Shown: positions 46,016-60,690 of the stretch, in pieces
Layout: every line of letters starts with the position of its first letter
Position numbering within the stretch: position 1 is the stretch's first letter
Assembly (NCBI GenBank): GCA_003991915.1
Contig: RQTK01000004.1
Span: 1,650,927 to 1,714,926, forward strand
DNA from: Elysia chlorotica
Lineage: Eukaryota; Mollusca; Gastropoda; Plakobranchidae
Direction of reading: 5' to 3'
Length of the DNA stretch: 64,000 nt
Made by a program: the position numbers and the translations under genes
The notes under the pieces: model-generated
What the model saw: only the letters and a program-made list of their open reading frames with translations
What the model was told of the DNA's origin: nothing
Databases searched by the model: none

Positions 46016-46930
46016 TTTGTTCCTTTCCCAAGGTGCTTGCCAAATGTGTGGAATTCACTGTTGCTCTGGGTTGGTTTTAAGCCTTGAGCAAGCCATTGGG
46101 CAGTAGAAAAACACAGGGCCAATATGTTTTGTGGAGACACGAAGCTTGAACACACATAAGCTCTTAGCTTGCATACTTGTTATAGCTTGCCAACAGGCCG
46201 AAGTTGATCTTAATAATGCATACCAGAAAGTACTGATTTGTGTGAAAAAAAATCCAGTTAGAATGTTATGCCTCATTTATAACACTGCGTAACGCATCTA
46301 TGAAATTAAGTCCTGGGTGAAAAAAGAACTTGGAAGTTAAATTTTGTTTTTAAGAACTATTGGCGCTTGCAGTCTGCATGGAATATAAACAACGGCAAAG
46401 TCGAAAAGGTAGCAACTTAGGGACATGCATGTTGATTGGTAATTCCTGGTTTAGAGATGCGCATCTACATTGTGTAAAGCCCTTTCAGAGGTAGAGTCAA
46501 AGACTCATGAGCTTATGTTGCTTGAGTTGGGTAGCTAGATCTAGCTTTGGGTAAAAATAAAAATCACTGTGTATTAAGTTGCTACAGGAGCATAATTATT
46601 TAGTCAGAACATCTTTAATTATAGTAACACGTATTATGTGTTCCAAAGGCAACTTGAGGTATTAATCAGCCAAGATTCAAAGATAAAATTTTTATATTCG
46701 GTTATTCAGTTTGAGACGAGTTTGTCTCGATTGGACAGTGCTGAGTTGTCCAGCTTTAGCATTAAGCTTGACGTCACCAACGAGTTTGCAATGTGACCTG
46801 ACGCACACAGTTACTGAGTTAGTGAGGAGTCGGTTTCTTTAGGTCGAACGTCAGCAGGGGTCCCAAGACTAATGACTCAGAGCGATGCCTGCTGGGTGAT
46901 CTGTTCTGGATAGGGCGGCGATTGGATGCA
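46016..46930. other. Upstream region of the NTPase gene
   Basis: Contains the 5' flank of the STAND-like gene. I see no TATA box or initiator that I can defend, and no coding sequence on either strand. Confidence 0.4.
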
Positions 46931-46934
46931 GCGG

Positions 46935-47115
46935 GGTTGGTTGGTTGGGTTGGTTGGGTTGGTTGGTTGGTTGGGTTGGTTTAACGTCCAACAGCAGCAT
47001 GGGTGCAGCGGGGAACCTTGGGGAACGAGATAGGGCTGACTCCTGTAACAGTCATAGTCACACCGATAAGGAAACTTGTGACCGCCGTAGCCGTCAACAG
47101 GACTTGTGACGAGTG
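46935..47115 (-). mobile_element. SINE family B 3' part with expanded (GGTT)n end
   Basis: An expanded (TTGG)n run leads into gggttggtttaacgtccaac agcagca, the family's 3' end read on the minus strand. The rest is diverged. Confidence 0.65.
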
Positions 47116-47309
47116 ACAGAACTTCAACTTGCACTGCACGCTAGGCTTATGGAGAGCAGATGGGAAAAATCTATTACATTTTATAATCGTCCATAACAAA
47201 TTAATGTTAGAAAACCAAGATAAATCAAACACAAGTTGCAGATGTGTTTCGAGTTAAAACTCTCTAAACATAGAAAAACTTTTATGTATTGACCCGTTTT
47301 CATTTTTAA

Positions 47310-48302
47310 GTTATAAAACTTCTCTCTGGTTCTAGAAATGTCAGACATAATTTTTTTCAACCTCTTAAAGTGCACATTATGCTTCTGAGATCACTATAAA
47401 CAACTCAAAAAGTCCAATATTCCGTGTTGTGCCTGATTCACACGGCTTGCTTCACAAATAAATGTCAATGACTAAGTCATGAATCTCACCATGGAAATCC
47501 AGTAGAAAGCTACAAGACTTAGATCTAGTGATAAGAATGAAGATTCACGCGCGCGGAAAAACAGTGACGCAACAAAAGTAGATCTATATTTTTTCACAAC
47601 CTCAACACAGAAATACACGTTCCCACGCAATTGTAATTTCTGATTAAATTCAAATCCACTCGCTTTTCTAGAAATATTCCTAACCATCAACAGAAAATAT
47701 AGTCACCAACTTGGCTTCCGACACAGAATAAATATAATCAAAGACCTCTGGCTCTCAACTTTGGGTTCTACCTGCCCTTTCACTGCGTCAGTGTAGATCG
47801 CTTGGTAGGCCCTACTGACGGCTGATTGTGATACAGGAGGCCTATTTAAAATCATTTTGCACCCTTCGCGAATGCGCTGACGCGGTCCTATAAATAGCTA
47901 TCAATAATCCGCACTTTAGCATAATAATTATTTATATGCTGGATCGTACGATGCACTAATACACGTAATAACAACCACCGCTCTCTTAGCAGCTGCTCAC
48001 TGGTGCTTAGATCTAGTTAGCAAGTACACACTCGCACATTTTCAAATCCATTTCTTTCAATTTCATTAAGTTTTTTTTTTCTTCTTCTTTTTCTTCTTCT
48101 TCTTCATCTTCTTCTTTTTCTTCTTCTTCGTTTTCTTTTTCTTCTTTTATTCTCTTCTTTTTCTTTTTCCTCTTCATCTTTCTCTTTTTCTTTTTCTTCT
48201 TGTTCTCATTCTCTTCCATTGCTTTTCTTCATTCTCTCAATGTTTCTCTTTCTCCATCTTTCATTGCCTATTTCCCTCTAACGCTCTCACTTTTTCACCC
48301 AA

Positions 48303-48351
<49 letters not shown>

Positions 48352-48360
48352 AAGTTTTTC
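47310..48360. repeat. Diverged duplication of about 1.1 kb, copy 1
   Basis: Aligns along its length with 49435-50560, for example caacctcttaaagtgcaca, ccaacttggcttccgacaca and ctggatcgtacgatgcacta. Both copies end in a CT microsatellite and include tataaatagctatc. I cannot assign it to a known element. Confidence 0.85.
48070..48348. repeat. (TTC)-rich and (CT)n sequence
   Basis: Pyrimidine-rich tract at the end of duplication copy 1. Confidence 0.9.
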
Positions 48361-48984
48361 GTCTTTGGACCCGAAATGTAGCCCAGAACGTTACTTTAAG
48401 AAACCAACCAACTAATCTCGTCCATTTCCGTCAAGACATTAATTTGGTCATACATCTTGGTAACATAATAATGTATTATATAAAGAACCACTCTTTCCAC
48501 GACCTAATGACATGTAGGAAGATAAAGAATAAAAGAGAGCATTGGCCGAAGAGAAAGCAATTCTGACACGACTCTGTGTCGGAAATCCGGCCACAAACGA
48601 CACGATGGTGTGGTGCGCACCGTCATTCGCGAAAATAAAACGTGTGAGCTCATTGCATGTATTGGGAAGCAGCAGTAAATGGGAACAAGTCGCCTCAGAA
48701 CTGTAGTACACATAGATATACGTATCGGAGACACAAAAGACCCAGTGTTGCTAATCCGCAAGTATTATTTTTCTCCATGCTTCACGAGAGTGGCTATAAT
48801 GAGGTCAAGGTCCTTTGTCTGTATCATGGAGGGTCCAGGAAGTCTTGACCTTCACCTTAGAGGCATTGCGTTGCAGGTGCTCATTTCAAAAACGACTTGA
48901 CATACTTGACATGCTTTCTGAGAATAACAGGCAAACTCGCCAACATAAACAAACATTTCCATTTAGAACTATATAATCAAAGCA

Positions 48985-49245
48985 TTAGATGGTTGGTTGG
49001 GTTGGTTTAACGTCCAACAACAGCACTATATAGGCTACATTGTGGACGGGCCCCAAGACTGATATCTGACAATTTTATGTGCTGCAACACACGAGACAGG
49101 GCGGGGATACCATGACTCCCGTCTCAGTCGGGAACTGGCACCTACCCAACCAGTAGGGAGCGCAATCGACAGGGCTCGAACCCGGACGTTTTGCGTCGTC
49201 GGAAGTCGATGTTCTACCCCAGGGCCAGGGTGGGGGTGCCATTTT
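48985..49245 (-). mobile_element. SINE family B, near full length
   Basis: On the minus strand a tRNA-like head (ctggggtagaacatcgactt, then cgggttcgagccct) is followed by the body tactggttgggtaggtgcca, ataaaattgtcagatatcag and the 3' end ttggacgttaaaccaaccca. It lies between the two 1.1-kb duplicate blocks. Confidence 0.85.
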
Positions 49246-49434
49246 GTTCTTGTTCAACTAAACAAAGCTTGAAAATAACGTATGTTCTTTTGTCTGTCCT
49301 CATTTCTGTCCATCTATACAGAGAAGCGTAATATGCTCCCTGATATTCTGCTCACCATCTATAAGGACATTGAGAGAAATGGACAGAGAAAGATAGATAG
49401 ATAGAGATAGAGAAAGAGAGAGAGAGAGACGTTC

Positions 49435-50560
<1,126 letters not shown>

Positions 50561-50589
50561 TGGTTATTTTCTTTACATCAAAATATTAA

Positions 50590-51415
50590 TTTGACCCTCC
50601 ACCTTAGCAGAGTAAAAAAAATCTAGACGCAACAAAACAATCTGCATAATAAATGATTGTACTTCCTATAGTTTTCGTCACCAGAAATTAATGCGCTCAT
50701 CGCGACACAACACGTGACCAGAGTTATAATCATTTCATCGGAAAAAAGTAGGGCCTGAGAGACGGCGTAGGGATTTCCCGGAAAGGAACTCCGGACAAGT
50801 AAGGAGTGGCTCGTATTTTAGGCCTTTAGATAACGGTTTCAAAACTAAGTGTCGAAAGTACAACGTCACAGTATCTTACACCTGGTCTTAAGCCCTCTAA
50901 CTCACATTATTATCTTAAGGCGAGTCGTAGGCTTAGCACAACCTTGTACCTATGACCCTTAGACCTTACAAGAAACTAGGCCAAGGTACATGATGACGGT
51001 GTTCTATTAAAGCTCTTTCTTAGACTACCCGAATAAAGCGAAAGTACAACCTCATGTTTGTTCGGGGGAACGGAAGGTTATTTTGTTCTACTTTAAAGAC
51101 TCCCATGCTGAATAAGGAAGGTCATATACGGCGACGGGATCCCAGAAATAGGATGCACGGCACTTGAGCGCTAACATAATGATCTCAAATCCTCAGCGTG
51201 GATCGAACATGCAACCTTCGGATCAGATACCACAAGTGCTATAATTAAACCAGCTCCTCCCACTAGCGCAGCTGTTAAAAACCCAACCGGCTCATTTCTC
51301 AGAAAAGTGCGTTTTTTAAGGGGTGTAATCATGTCACTCAGTAATGTCAAGTCGATCGCAAAGCGTATTTTATAACTATGTCTTGTGTGGACTCGGAGTC
51401 TTGGGTGAGTAGAGT
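50590..51415. other. Intergenic sequence without recognised feature
   Basis: Moderate GC, no gene or repeat recognised. A diverged SINE-like head (ggatcgaacatgcaaccttc) may lie at about 51200 on the minus strand. Confidence 0.35.
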
Positions 51416-51417
51416 TG

Positions 51418-51530
51418 AGCTGGTTTAACGTCTAACAGCAGCACTATATAGGCTATATTGTGGACGGGCCTCAAGACTGACGTCTGACAATTTTATGTGG
51501 TGCCACACACGAGACAGTGCGTTGGCTCCG
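51418..51530 (-). mobile_element. SINE family B 3' fragment
   Basis: ctggtttaacgtctaacagc, then ggctatattgtggacgggcc and gtctgacaattttatgtgg match family B; the head is lost. Confidence 0.8.
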
Positions 51531-51929
51531 TAAATCTAGAGTGGGGCCATGATTGGACGCCGGTGTTATTTCCGCAACCAATCGTCTTCGCCTCAGCTAT
51601 GGGTCCAGTCACCACAAGGACTCTATTGTTTTACACACACCACAGACAGAGGAAGAGACAGAACAACAATAACACTTGACAAGGATTTAATAAGAAAAAA
51701 CAAACAAAAACAAACAAAAAACGCTTTAAGCTATCCACAAAGACGTGTATACGCTATGCTATACACAATGTTGCGTGGAATCGACACGAGTGGACCAAAT
51801 TCACCGCGGAAATAAAGCGAACAGCCAAAGCTGTGAGACAATTATGATGACTGCTGGCCGAAATGCCTTGAGTCAAGGACGTCATTCAGAAATCTGGTCT
51901 TTCGATGGGCGTGGTGACGTAGGGCAAAT

Positions 51930-52370
<441 letters not shown>

Positions 52371-54135
52371 ATATTAGGCCGACATTAAAGGTGCAATGCT
52401 TGAGAACAGGACCCACAAGTTTACAAAGTGAGAGTCCTGCGAGTCTCTTGTGAAGAATAACGGCCGATGTTGTAAAGACAATTTTAATAAAAATTTTGGT
52501 TGGAACAAGTAATAAATCTAAGAACTGTGTAGAGTGTTCCAAGCTTATCAGAGCAGCTACTGACTGAAATAGGCTTTACAACCCTTCACTGGTTTTAGTA
52601 CATGCATCTAACCACACTGCCCTGGACTTGGCCAGTTTCTGCAATGGTCGCAGTCACACTGACCATAAACATTGATCAACTCCGTGATAAAAGGTAGGGC
52701 TCACTGACCAAGGGCCCTCAGGCTGTTTAGGGAGCACAGCGTGTGCAAGGAGGAGAAGAATAACGGGGAGTACAACAAGATGTATGGTTACGGAAAAACG
52801 AGATAAACGCCAAATTTAAAATGTATCCCCCATCGTTCTATTGGGCTAAACAACATATCGAAAACTAATGTCAAAAACAGTTTTTCCCATCAAAAACTTC
52901 GTCAAGAAATCAAAAAAAAAAATTCACATTTCTCAAATTTGTCGAAATGGATATATCTTATTTTGCCGCCAAACTGATCATATATATATTATATACACAA
53001 ATAATTATTTCTATTAATTTAGTAATAGAACGACCAACGGTCGCCCCAATGCTGATTTGCAAACCTTTGCGGATTATAACAACCAAAAACGGTAATCTTA
53101 ATACAAAGGCGCCTAGCGAATCTCACAAGCCACTTAAATATCACCATTGCTTGTGCTTTCACTCTCAAGGTCCACAATTTTTACAACTCCAATAAGTCGA
53201 ATGAATTGGTACTATTAAACAACTTTATAACATAATATTATACCTTCGGTCAAGTGAGCTGGGCTAAGAATTATTTTCAGACATTCGCATGGACCCAGCG
53301 GATAATATAGATTTATTTTGCATTTAAAAAACCATAAGTATTTTAAAATATGAAAATGGTGTAATATATGTAAAATATTGCGATAATAGAAGAATTGCTA
53401 AACAGTTAGAATGTAACGTATTCAGGTTTCATAATTTATCACATAATTTTCATGTTTATTTATGCTCCTTATTTCAGGAGGTTGGTTATGCACCACATAA
53501 TCAATGCTCTAATAGCAGTGATAATGACGGTGCCAATATTGTGGTTAAATTTTACATGCATGTTTCTTTCCAAGAAATCCTGGTAGTGTTTACATTGCAA
53601 ATAAATTAATCATGTATTTTGTAGATTAAGTTAAGATGCCAATGAATTTGAAAAAAAAACCTACACACACACACAAAACAATAAGGATTTGTATGGTTGA
53701 AACCATGAGTTATAAGTGGAGGAAAGTAAAATATCTCCTATAACGACTATCTCATTTAATGTATATCCAAGCTGAAAGAACAATACCAATCTTCTACTAA
53801 AATAACATTGTCATTGATGGTATCAGATTCTTCTTTTTCACTTTTAATTCCAGTGCCAATGATGACAGTAACTCTGAAACCAACCAAAGTGACAGAGCCA
53901 AGCACTGGCGGTTGAACAAAAAGTCAGGTTTTTGTCGTATTACATTATTTTAAGATCAGAGAATTTCTTGTAGTATTGCTCCTATTGTTATAACTTCGCA
54001 GAAAATTTGTTGAGAAAACGGTATTATGCACATTTATTGAAATAACAATGTAGGAGGTTGTTTTTGTTTTGTTTTTGTTTAGCTTTACATATTAAGGCCT
54101 ATAGGTTAGGAAGCCCCAGCAATCAGATTTATGTT
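52371..54135. other. Intergenic sequence without recognised feature
   Basis: AT-rich with no open frame of interest. A short ACAC stretch lies at about 53665. Confidence 0.45.
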
Positions 54136-54139
54136 CAAA

Positions 54140-54368
54140 TTAATCTTTCGCAAATTCTTTATCACCAGGTGTGGTTGCATAGTATTGAAACTGTCTAAAA
54201 TGGTTCTCTAGCTTTTCTATGTAATTTCGTTTCCATTTTCCATTTTCATTTTTAAGCTCTTTTTGAAGCATTCTTAATTTTGCCTGGCATCCAGAAAGAA
54301 TAAAAATTATTTTCTCTTGGCTATGGTATCTTTCATATCCTTGTTTATCCAAGGTTTTTTTTTATTTG
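54140..54368 (-). pseudogene. Non-LTR retrotransposon fragment with frameshift
   Basis: One frame reads KPWINKDMKDTIAKRK then a stop. A shifted frame continues CQAKLRMLQKELKNENGKWK, then RNYIEKLENHFRQ. PWI..D+K..I..+K followed by a Lys-rich helix ending Y...LE..F matches the stretch between the endonuclease and reverse transcriptase of jockey/CR1-type LINEs. It is short and broken, so inactive. Confidence 0.65.
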
Positions 54369-54659
54369 GATAACAAATTACCGATTTTGGCGTGCAAACA
54401 CTGTCAACGCAAAGTTGTATGTAGTACGTGTATTACGAGAGGTTAAAGCAGTGGCAGCTAGCCACGGGCTCAAAATAGATAACACAAAGAAACAACAGGC
54501 TTTGGAAAAGATCGTTTTTTCATGTTTATCGAGACCGGAAGAAATATCACGTTTTGTGCATGAGACAGACGCTCAGACAGATCTCAGTCAGAAACAAGGG
54601 GTTTCAAGGAGGCTTGATGTGCACGCTATTCGGATCTGTAGAGATACTTTTTTTTAATT

Positions 54660-55560
54660 AATAACATAAATGATAACACAAGAACACTCAAAGTCACCAT
54701 GAAGGAGTCATACGTAAGGCTGAGGACAACCCACTTGTCACGCAATGGATGAACTGAAAATGGCGGCCATGGCAGGCTGTTTCTAAAATTTGGACCAATC
54801 AGATTGACACGACTTTCCTGTTTGTTTTGTTACTTGTTAGGCCTACTGTTGCTTAGCGCCCAATGTCAGCATTAGTTTGTTTGTTTAGTTTTACCATTCC
54901 TGGATTCAAAATAAACGCAGCGTCTTGGATAACATTTAGGGAATTAGCGCTATCTAGGGTATACTTTAAGAATTATACTTCAATAATACTTTACTATGCT
55001 ACCACAACAGCAACAGCAACAACAACAACAACAACAACAACAACATTTATCAACAATAAAAAACAAACAATACTATTAATAGTAACATAAATAATGGAAA
55101 TGAAGTAATGACAATATCATTATCATATTCATCAATAACAACGACAACAAAAAACAACAATAATAACAACTATTAGCACCACCACAGTACCAATGGCAGG
55201 AAAACAAGAACACATTGGCAGGTTTAGACCTTGTTTATCATCACATTAGCTTTAAGATAAAAAAAAAAAACACGTCGTTCTTCTCTGTTAATGGAAATAT
55301 GAAAACACATCATGTTTTCGAGTGGCTGTATAAAGTGTGTGTATAGCAACGCAGGTTGGAAAATCAACACAAACCTCAGGCATGGGGTGGACAGAACATA
55401 CATCAGTTACAAACCAGAACTTACTCACACAACACACGGCATAAATGGCCACAGCCTGAGAGGTCGTATGGACCAGTTAGCTATGTACGCTAATGGCCAC
55501 ATCCCATGTCCTTCTGTCTAGAGGGCATAGTACAGCCTTACACTTTACAGTGCTATGGGT
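54660..55560. other. Intergenic sequence
   Basis: AAC repeat at 54996-55044 and scattered CAA/CAT triplets. No gene recognised. Confidence 0.45.
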
Positions 55561-55577
55561 CCATGGGACAGATTCTT

Positions 55578-55705
55578 GCCACATAGACCTACGTTGTGAA
55601 TTGCCACATAGACCTACGTTGTGAATTGCCACATAGACCTATGTTGTGAATTGCCACATAGACCTACATTGTGAATTGCCAAATAGGCCTACGTTGTGAA
55701 TCCCT
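55578..55705. repeat. Short tandem array, 25-bp unit, about 5 copies
   Basis: ccacatagacctacgttgtg followed by aattg recurs about five times with one or two substitutions per copy. Confidence 0.9.
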
Positions 55706-56052
55706 AGTGCCCATAGTACAGGTCAGACTCTACCACACAAGAAACCAGAAGCACTAAATGGCACTGTAATCTTTCACAGACAGTTCAGAGTCCAGAAAAG
55801 TAATTGAACGGAATTCCCCGAAAAAATCAACAACTGGACATTGCGCGATCAAAATCTGTGAAGTACGGTGTATTGCATGTGCTATTTATAACCATTTATT
55901 CCATGCCAGGGCTTTTTGGAAGCCTTGATTCCATGCACATGGGTGTGCCCGGAAAGATTCCAGAGGTCTACAGCGAGCTCCACAGTAAACTCCTCCCCCA
56001 TGCTAACGTCAGCGCTTCTCAAAATACCGTAAAACCAGGACTGAGAGAGGTT

Positions 56053-56244
56053 CTCAAATTAAAAACTATAACGGGCCCCGTATTTTAAACCGCTTTTCTG
56101 TTAAACTGACTCACACAGAAAGAATCGTGTAATTTATCATGAGGTTATCTCAAATTAAAAACACTATAACGGGCCCCGTATTTTAAACCGCTTTTCTGTT
56201 AAGCTGAGTCACACAGAAAGAATCGTGTAATTTATCATGAGGTT
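56053..56244. repeat. Tandem duplication, about 96-bp unit
   Basis: ctcaaattaaaaactataac, then gggccccgtattttaaaccg through atttatcatgaggtt occurs twice. The second copy has a small insertion (acacta) and one substitution. Confidence 0.9.
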
Positions 56245-56961
56245 CCACCCTTGGCCATATGGACATATTTATCACAAAATGTACATAATTCATACGGGAT
56301 CAAAGTATTAATAACTCCACAATTTCTTTTTACACTGGATTTTGGTCAGGGTGTTAAAACAAACCTTGCTCTTTAAAAACCGTTGATCATTCCTTCATAC
56401 ATAGTTACTTCACACTTTCTGCGATGAACAAGCACTGACTTGAAGTGTTAATTGGATGACACTTGGCATGTCCGGTTGTTGGTGTTGTCAGAGACTATAG
56501 ATTTAGTGAGAGGTTTCACAAGAACAGCTCACAGTGCTTTCGACACGCGTACTCACTCTATTTCTTTATTGACATTAAGGCGCTTAAACAATTTTCAGAC
56601 GAAGTTTTTACAAATGTTTCAAGAAGAAAGCGCCGCCTTATTATTTATAATTATCTCAACCCACTATTTGCCAAATCCTGGCCGTGAAACCTCTCACTAT
56701 TTCACACTCTCTGGTATAATTGTAAGAGCTGTCGGCACAGATTGTGGTCAGAAGCACAACGTGTTACTGATTTGTGAGGAACTTTAAAACTTTGTTTACG
56801 CGCAGGTTTACGGTACTTCATGTACTGACTTTGAAGACGAAGCGATTGCGATGATTGCGATGTTGATGTTTATAATGATGGAGTGCTGATGATAGTGATG
56901 GCAATGCTAGGGACAATGATGATATTTCTCTCCCTTTATGCTCTCAGCTTTTGTATTTCTC

Positions 56962-57013
56962 TATCTTTCATTCTCTCTCTCTGTCTGTCTCTCTCTCTCT
57001 CTCTCTCCCTCTC

Positions 57014-57050
<37 letters not shown>
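56962..57050. repeat. (CT)n microsatellite
   Basis: CT dinucleotides with GT and CC interruptions. Confidence 0.95.
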
Positions 57051-57056
<6 letters not shown>

Positions 57057-57317
57057 CACGATCATGTATTTCAGGGCCAACATATTAAACAAAAGATGAG
57101 CGCCCAGGATAGAAGGGCCGTGCTTCAACACGAAGCTCCATAATTGTTATGTAAATGATGTGCTTTTTTTTCCTTCCCACTGCACGATTTTGTATTAGAT
57201 CTCGATATCTCGATCCAGGTAAACACACAAAAAAAAAAACATCTGAAGATCTGCAGCAGCTACTAAAGGTTTGAACACGTTGCGCTTTGTCTAACCTCAA
57301 CTCCCCCTCTCCCCGCC

Positions 57318-57342
57318 NNNNNNNNNNNNNNNNNNNNNNNNN
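57318..57342. other. Assembly gap (25 N)
   Basis: Twenty-five N immediately before a (CTA)n array at 57343; the true size is unknown. Confidence 0.98.
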
Positions 57343-57376
<34 letters not shown>

Positions 57377-57442
57377 GCTACTACTACTACTACTGATGAT
57401 GCTGATGATGATGATGCTGATGATGATGATAATAATAATAAT
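57343..57442. repeat. (CTA)n/(GAT)n/(AAT)n triplet array
   Basis: Triplet repeats following the 25-N gap. Confidence 0.95.
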
Positions 57443-57752
57443 AATGAGAACACGATGTTATCGGAGCTGACGAATTTCTAAATGTAGCCTTTGCGTGACA
57501 AACTAAAAGATAACAGAGTCAGCTGCTTGATAAGTCTAAGATCACGAGTTTGATTATGGTAAAAAAAAAAACCCCACAAAAACAATAAAGGGTGTAAAAA
57601 TAATAATTGAGATAAGGAGCGAAAAGTCGGAGAGAAAAAGAGAGGTTTAACTAACTAGTATGTGGGTGCGGAGTAGTTCTCTTGGCTGAATGCGCCTTTT
57701 ATTGTCAGGGGGTCTAGAGTTTAAATCCCGCTCAGGCTTTTGCTATTACAGT

Positions 57753-58028
57753 AGTTGGGTTTGAGTTTGTTGCTCAGTGTCCAACGTCAGCACTATATCG
57801 GCTATGGTATGGATGGGTCCCAATGCTAATGTCTGATAATTTTACGCGTTGTCACACAGAGACAGTGCAGGGATACCATGAATTCTGCCTCAGCAGGTCA
57901 CTTTTTACTGACGCCGACCCAACCAGTAGAAGACGACATTGGAGACATATATTTTTGATCGTACGTGGGATTCGAACCAAGGACTTTCTGATTGGGAGAG
58001 AGACCAACGCTCTACCACTTGCGCTAAT
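57753..58028 (-). mobile_element. SINE family B with intact Pol III boxes
   Basis: On the minus strand the head reads attagcgcaagtggtagagc, then ccttggttcgaatcccacg. Both the A box (tagcgcaagtgg) and the B box (ggttcgaatccc) are close to consensus. The body and 3' end are diverged from the copy at 48985. Confidence 0.8.
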
Positions 58029-58071
58029 CCCCCCTCCCTCCCCCCACACACTCCCACCCCAGCCCCACGTG

Positions 58072-58335
58072 GTGCGAGGTATCTCAGTCGGCAGAGCGCG
58101 CAGTTTGTAATCAGGATGTCTTGGGTTTAAATCCCACTAATGCTTTTCCCGCTGCTTGGGTCGGTGTCAATATAAGGGAAACTATAATGTGACGGGGCCA
58201 GAGGGGACTCAGAGTATCCCCACTCTATTTCTGACAGCAAGTAAAATTGTCAGACGTCACTCTTGGAACCCGTCCAAGAGAATGATAGTCTAGCTGTTGG
58301 CGGTCATAATTAATATGCATTTAGAAACCAACCAA
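58072..58335 (+). mobile_element. SINE family B, plus orientation
   Basis: Head gcgaggtatctcagtcggca, then tcttgggtttaaatcccac. The body has gcttgggtcggtgtcaatat and gtaaaattgtcagacgtcac, and the end aaaccaacca. It lies head to head with the copy at 57753-58028. Confidence 0.75.
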
Positions 58336-58846
58336 TGGTTAAACTGTTGTAATGGAATTTTGTTTTCCTTGGAAGGAAGTATGGTAATTTTAAACGCTTA
58401 TACAATCACACACATTATATGTAACCGCATGATTCGAATCTAGACTTTGCTCCTTTTTTAAGGTTGACAGTTTTTTTTTATCCAATTTTTATCCATCGCC
58501 AATATCAGACAGGCAGCAAATATCGATATCTTGAATTGAAACTAAGATTACAAATAAATACACTAATGCATTATAAAAGGAAACAACTGTCCACGTGTAA
58601 CCGATTGAAATATCTATATATCTGACAAGACTTTCTTCATATTTATTATTATCAATACGTAATTATGTTTAAAGTTATGTACCTGACAATAACCATAACC
58701 TGTCCCGTTCATTAATTAGAGGTATTCACTCTTGTATGACCATAAATATGTAACTGCAGCATTTTTTTTTGAAAGAGAAGACAAAAACAAAACAGAAACA
58801 ACAAACAAACAAAAGCCACCTAGTACAACAACGACCAAAACAGCGA

Positions 58847-58856
58847 CAATAACAAC

Positions 58857-58915
<59 letters not shown>

Positions 58916-58925
58916 CGACGACAAT

Positions 58926-58972
<47 letters not shown>

Positions 58973-59002
58973 CGACAACGACAACAACAACAACAACAAC
59001 AA
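58847..59002. repeat. (AAC)n triplet array
   Basis: AAC triplets with ACG interruptions. Confidence 0.97.
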
Positions 59003-59647
59003 GTAAAAACAACAATGACACTAATAAGATTTCCTCTTAATAATATTATTGACTAGTACCATAAATGAATACGTACCTTTAATATTTTCCCTCTAAGATG
59101 GGAACTGGAATTCTAGATCTAGATCTATAACATCTAGGAGTGTAAGTCCATTTCCAACACACTGAGCGTTCTAACACGGGCAACACACACTGGCTTTACA
59201 AAATAATAATCCAGCCAGCAAATTTCACTAACACAGATCTATGGCTAGATCCACGCCTCGCCACTTGAGGCATAATAAGCTACGCGGTGTATTTAGAATA
59301 ATAATTGCACTTTTATATTTTTTTAATCATTGCGCACCGAAACGCCTAGTTCATTGCACCCAGCGGACGTCGAGTGCTCCGTCTTATGTATATTTCGTCT
59401 CCTAAGCTGAGAGAGGCGAGACTGCCCTCAAAGCCACTGTCCTCAACAGAACATTAATAATTATGTTCTAGTGTCTCTTAAGTCATGCATGAATAGCACG
59501 ATCTTCGTAATTTGTTACCCATTAAAAAACAAAACAAAAATGTTTTTTTAATCCCATAAAAGAGACATAAGCTGTGATTAGAGAGATTAGAGAAAAATAA
59601 AATAAAATAAAAATAAATATAAATATATCATAAAAACATGTATTGAA

Positions 59648-59930
59648 ATAGTTTAACTCTTCACCGTGCTCATGGGGTATATATAAAATTATATATGTGT
59701 GTGTATGTGTGTCTAAGATTGGGCCCTTTATTACACCGACAGCAGAAACTTAAATAGTTTAACTCTTCACCGTGCTCATGGGGTATATACGCCGATTCTA
59801 TACAATAGTATCTATTGTACTTTTGATAAGTTTTACTTGGCAAGTATATATACTATATAATTATATATTTGGGTATGTGTGTGTGTCTAAGATTGGGCCC
59901 TTTATTTCACCGACAGCAGAAACTTCCTAA
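59648..59930. repeat. Direct duplication of 110-170 bp
   Basis: gtttaactcttcaccgtgct, catggggtatata and the following tgtctaagattgggcccttt, then caccgacagcagaaactt occur twice; the second copy has an insertion in the middle. Confidence 0.85.
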
Positions 59931-59997
59931 CTACCTTCTTTGTATCAAGTAAGCTTATTTCGCCAAGAAACAGCTACAAGAATCACTTGTTTAGTTG

Positions 59998-60034
<37 letters not shown>

Positions 60035-60201
60035 AGAGATTTAAATGTAAACGCATTAATATTTTCAACACTGTTGGTAAGTCTACATTATGTAAAATCG
60101 CGTAATATTTTATAATCTACATAACGGATTTGGTAAACCACAGACATTTAGATCTAGATCTAGTCTTGTTAACTTGAAAGACTAATGATAACACACGTTC
60201 A

Positions 60202-60350
<149 letters not shown>

Positions 60351-60486
60351 AGAAAGTTATTACAATCTTTTAGTGTACCGGGTAATCTTATATTCTTACT
60401 TTCTTACTTTTGTTATGTAATCAAGTCGCGGAATAAGATAATTTTATTGATTATACTTTTTTATATAGTGAAACTGTCAATTTGCC

Positions 60487-60690
60487 CGTGAGTTAAGCAC
60501 TATATTGGCTTTATTGTGGACGGACCACAAGACTGACAGGGCGGGGGTACCATGACTCATGTCTCAGCCAGTCCCATTATACTGACACCGACCCAACCAG
60601 TAGGGAGAAAAATCGCCAGGTCTCGAACCCGTACCATTTCCGTCTGAAGCCAATGTTCTACCCCATGGCCACCACGCCCCCCCCCCTTTC
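60487..60690 (-). mobile_element. SINE family B, internally deleted
   Basis: On the minus strand the head ccatggggtagaacattggc, then acgggttcgagacct is followed by tactggttgggtcggtgtca. Part of the middle (gtctgacaatttt region) is missing relative to other copies. Confidence 0.75.

Noticed and set aside
47472-47690. Conserved small protein shared with 49568-49756
   Set aside because: Both lie inside the duplicated 1.1-kb block and the similarity extends equally outside the frame, so it reflects DNA duplication and not coding constraint.
54415-54657. Plus-strand open frame of 80 codons (…SRPEEISRFVHETDAQTDL…)
   Set aside because: No known family and no splice or promoter signal; treated as chance, though it lies beside a LINE fragment.
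55804-56088. Plus-strand open frame of 94 codons
   Set aside because: It runs into a tandem duplication and has no recognisable domain; probably chance.
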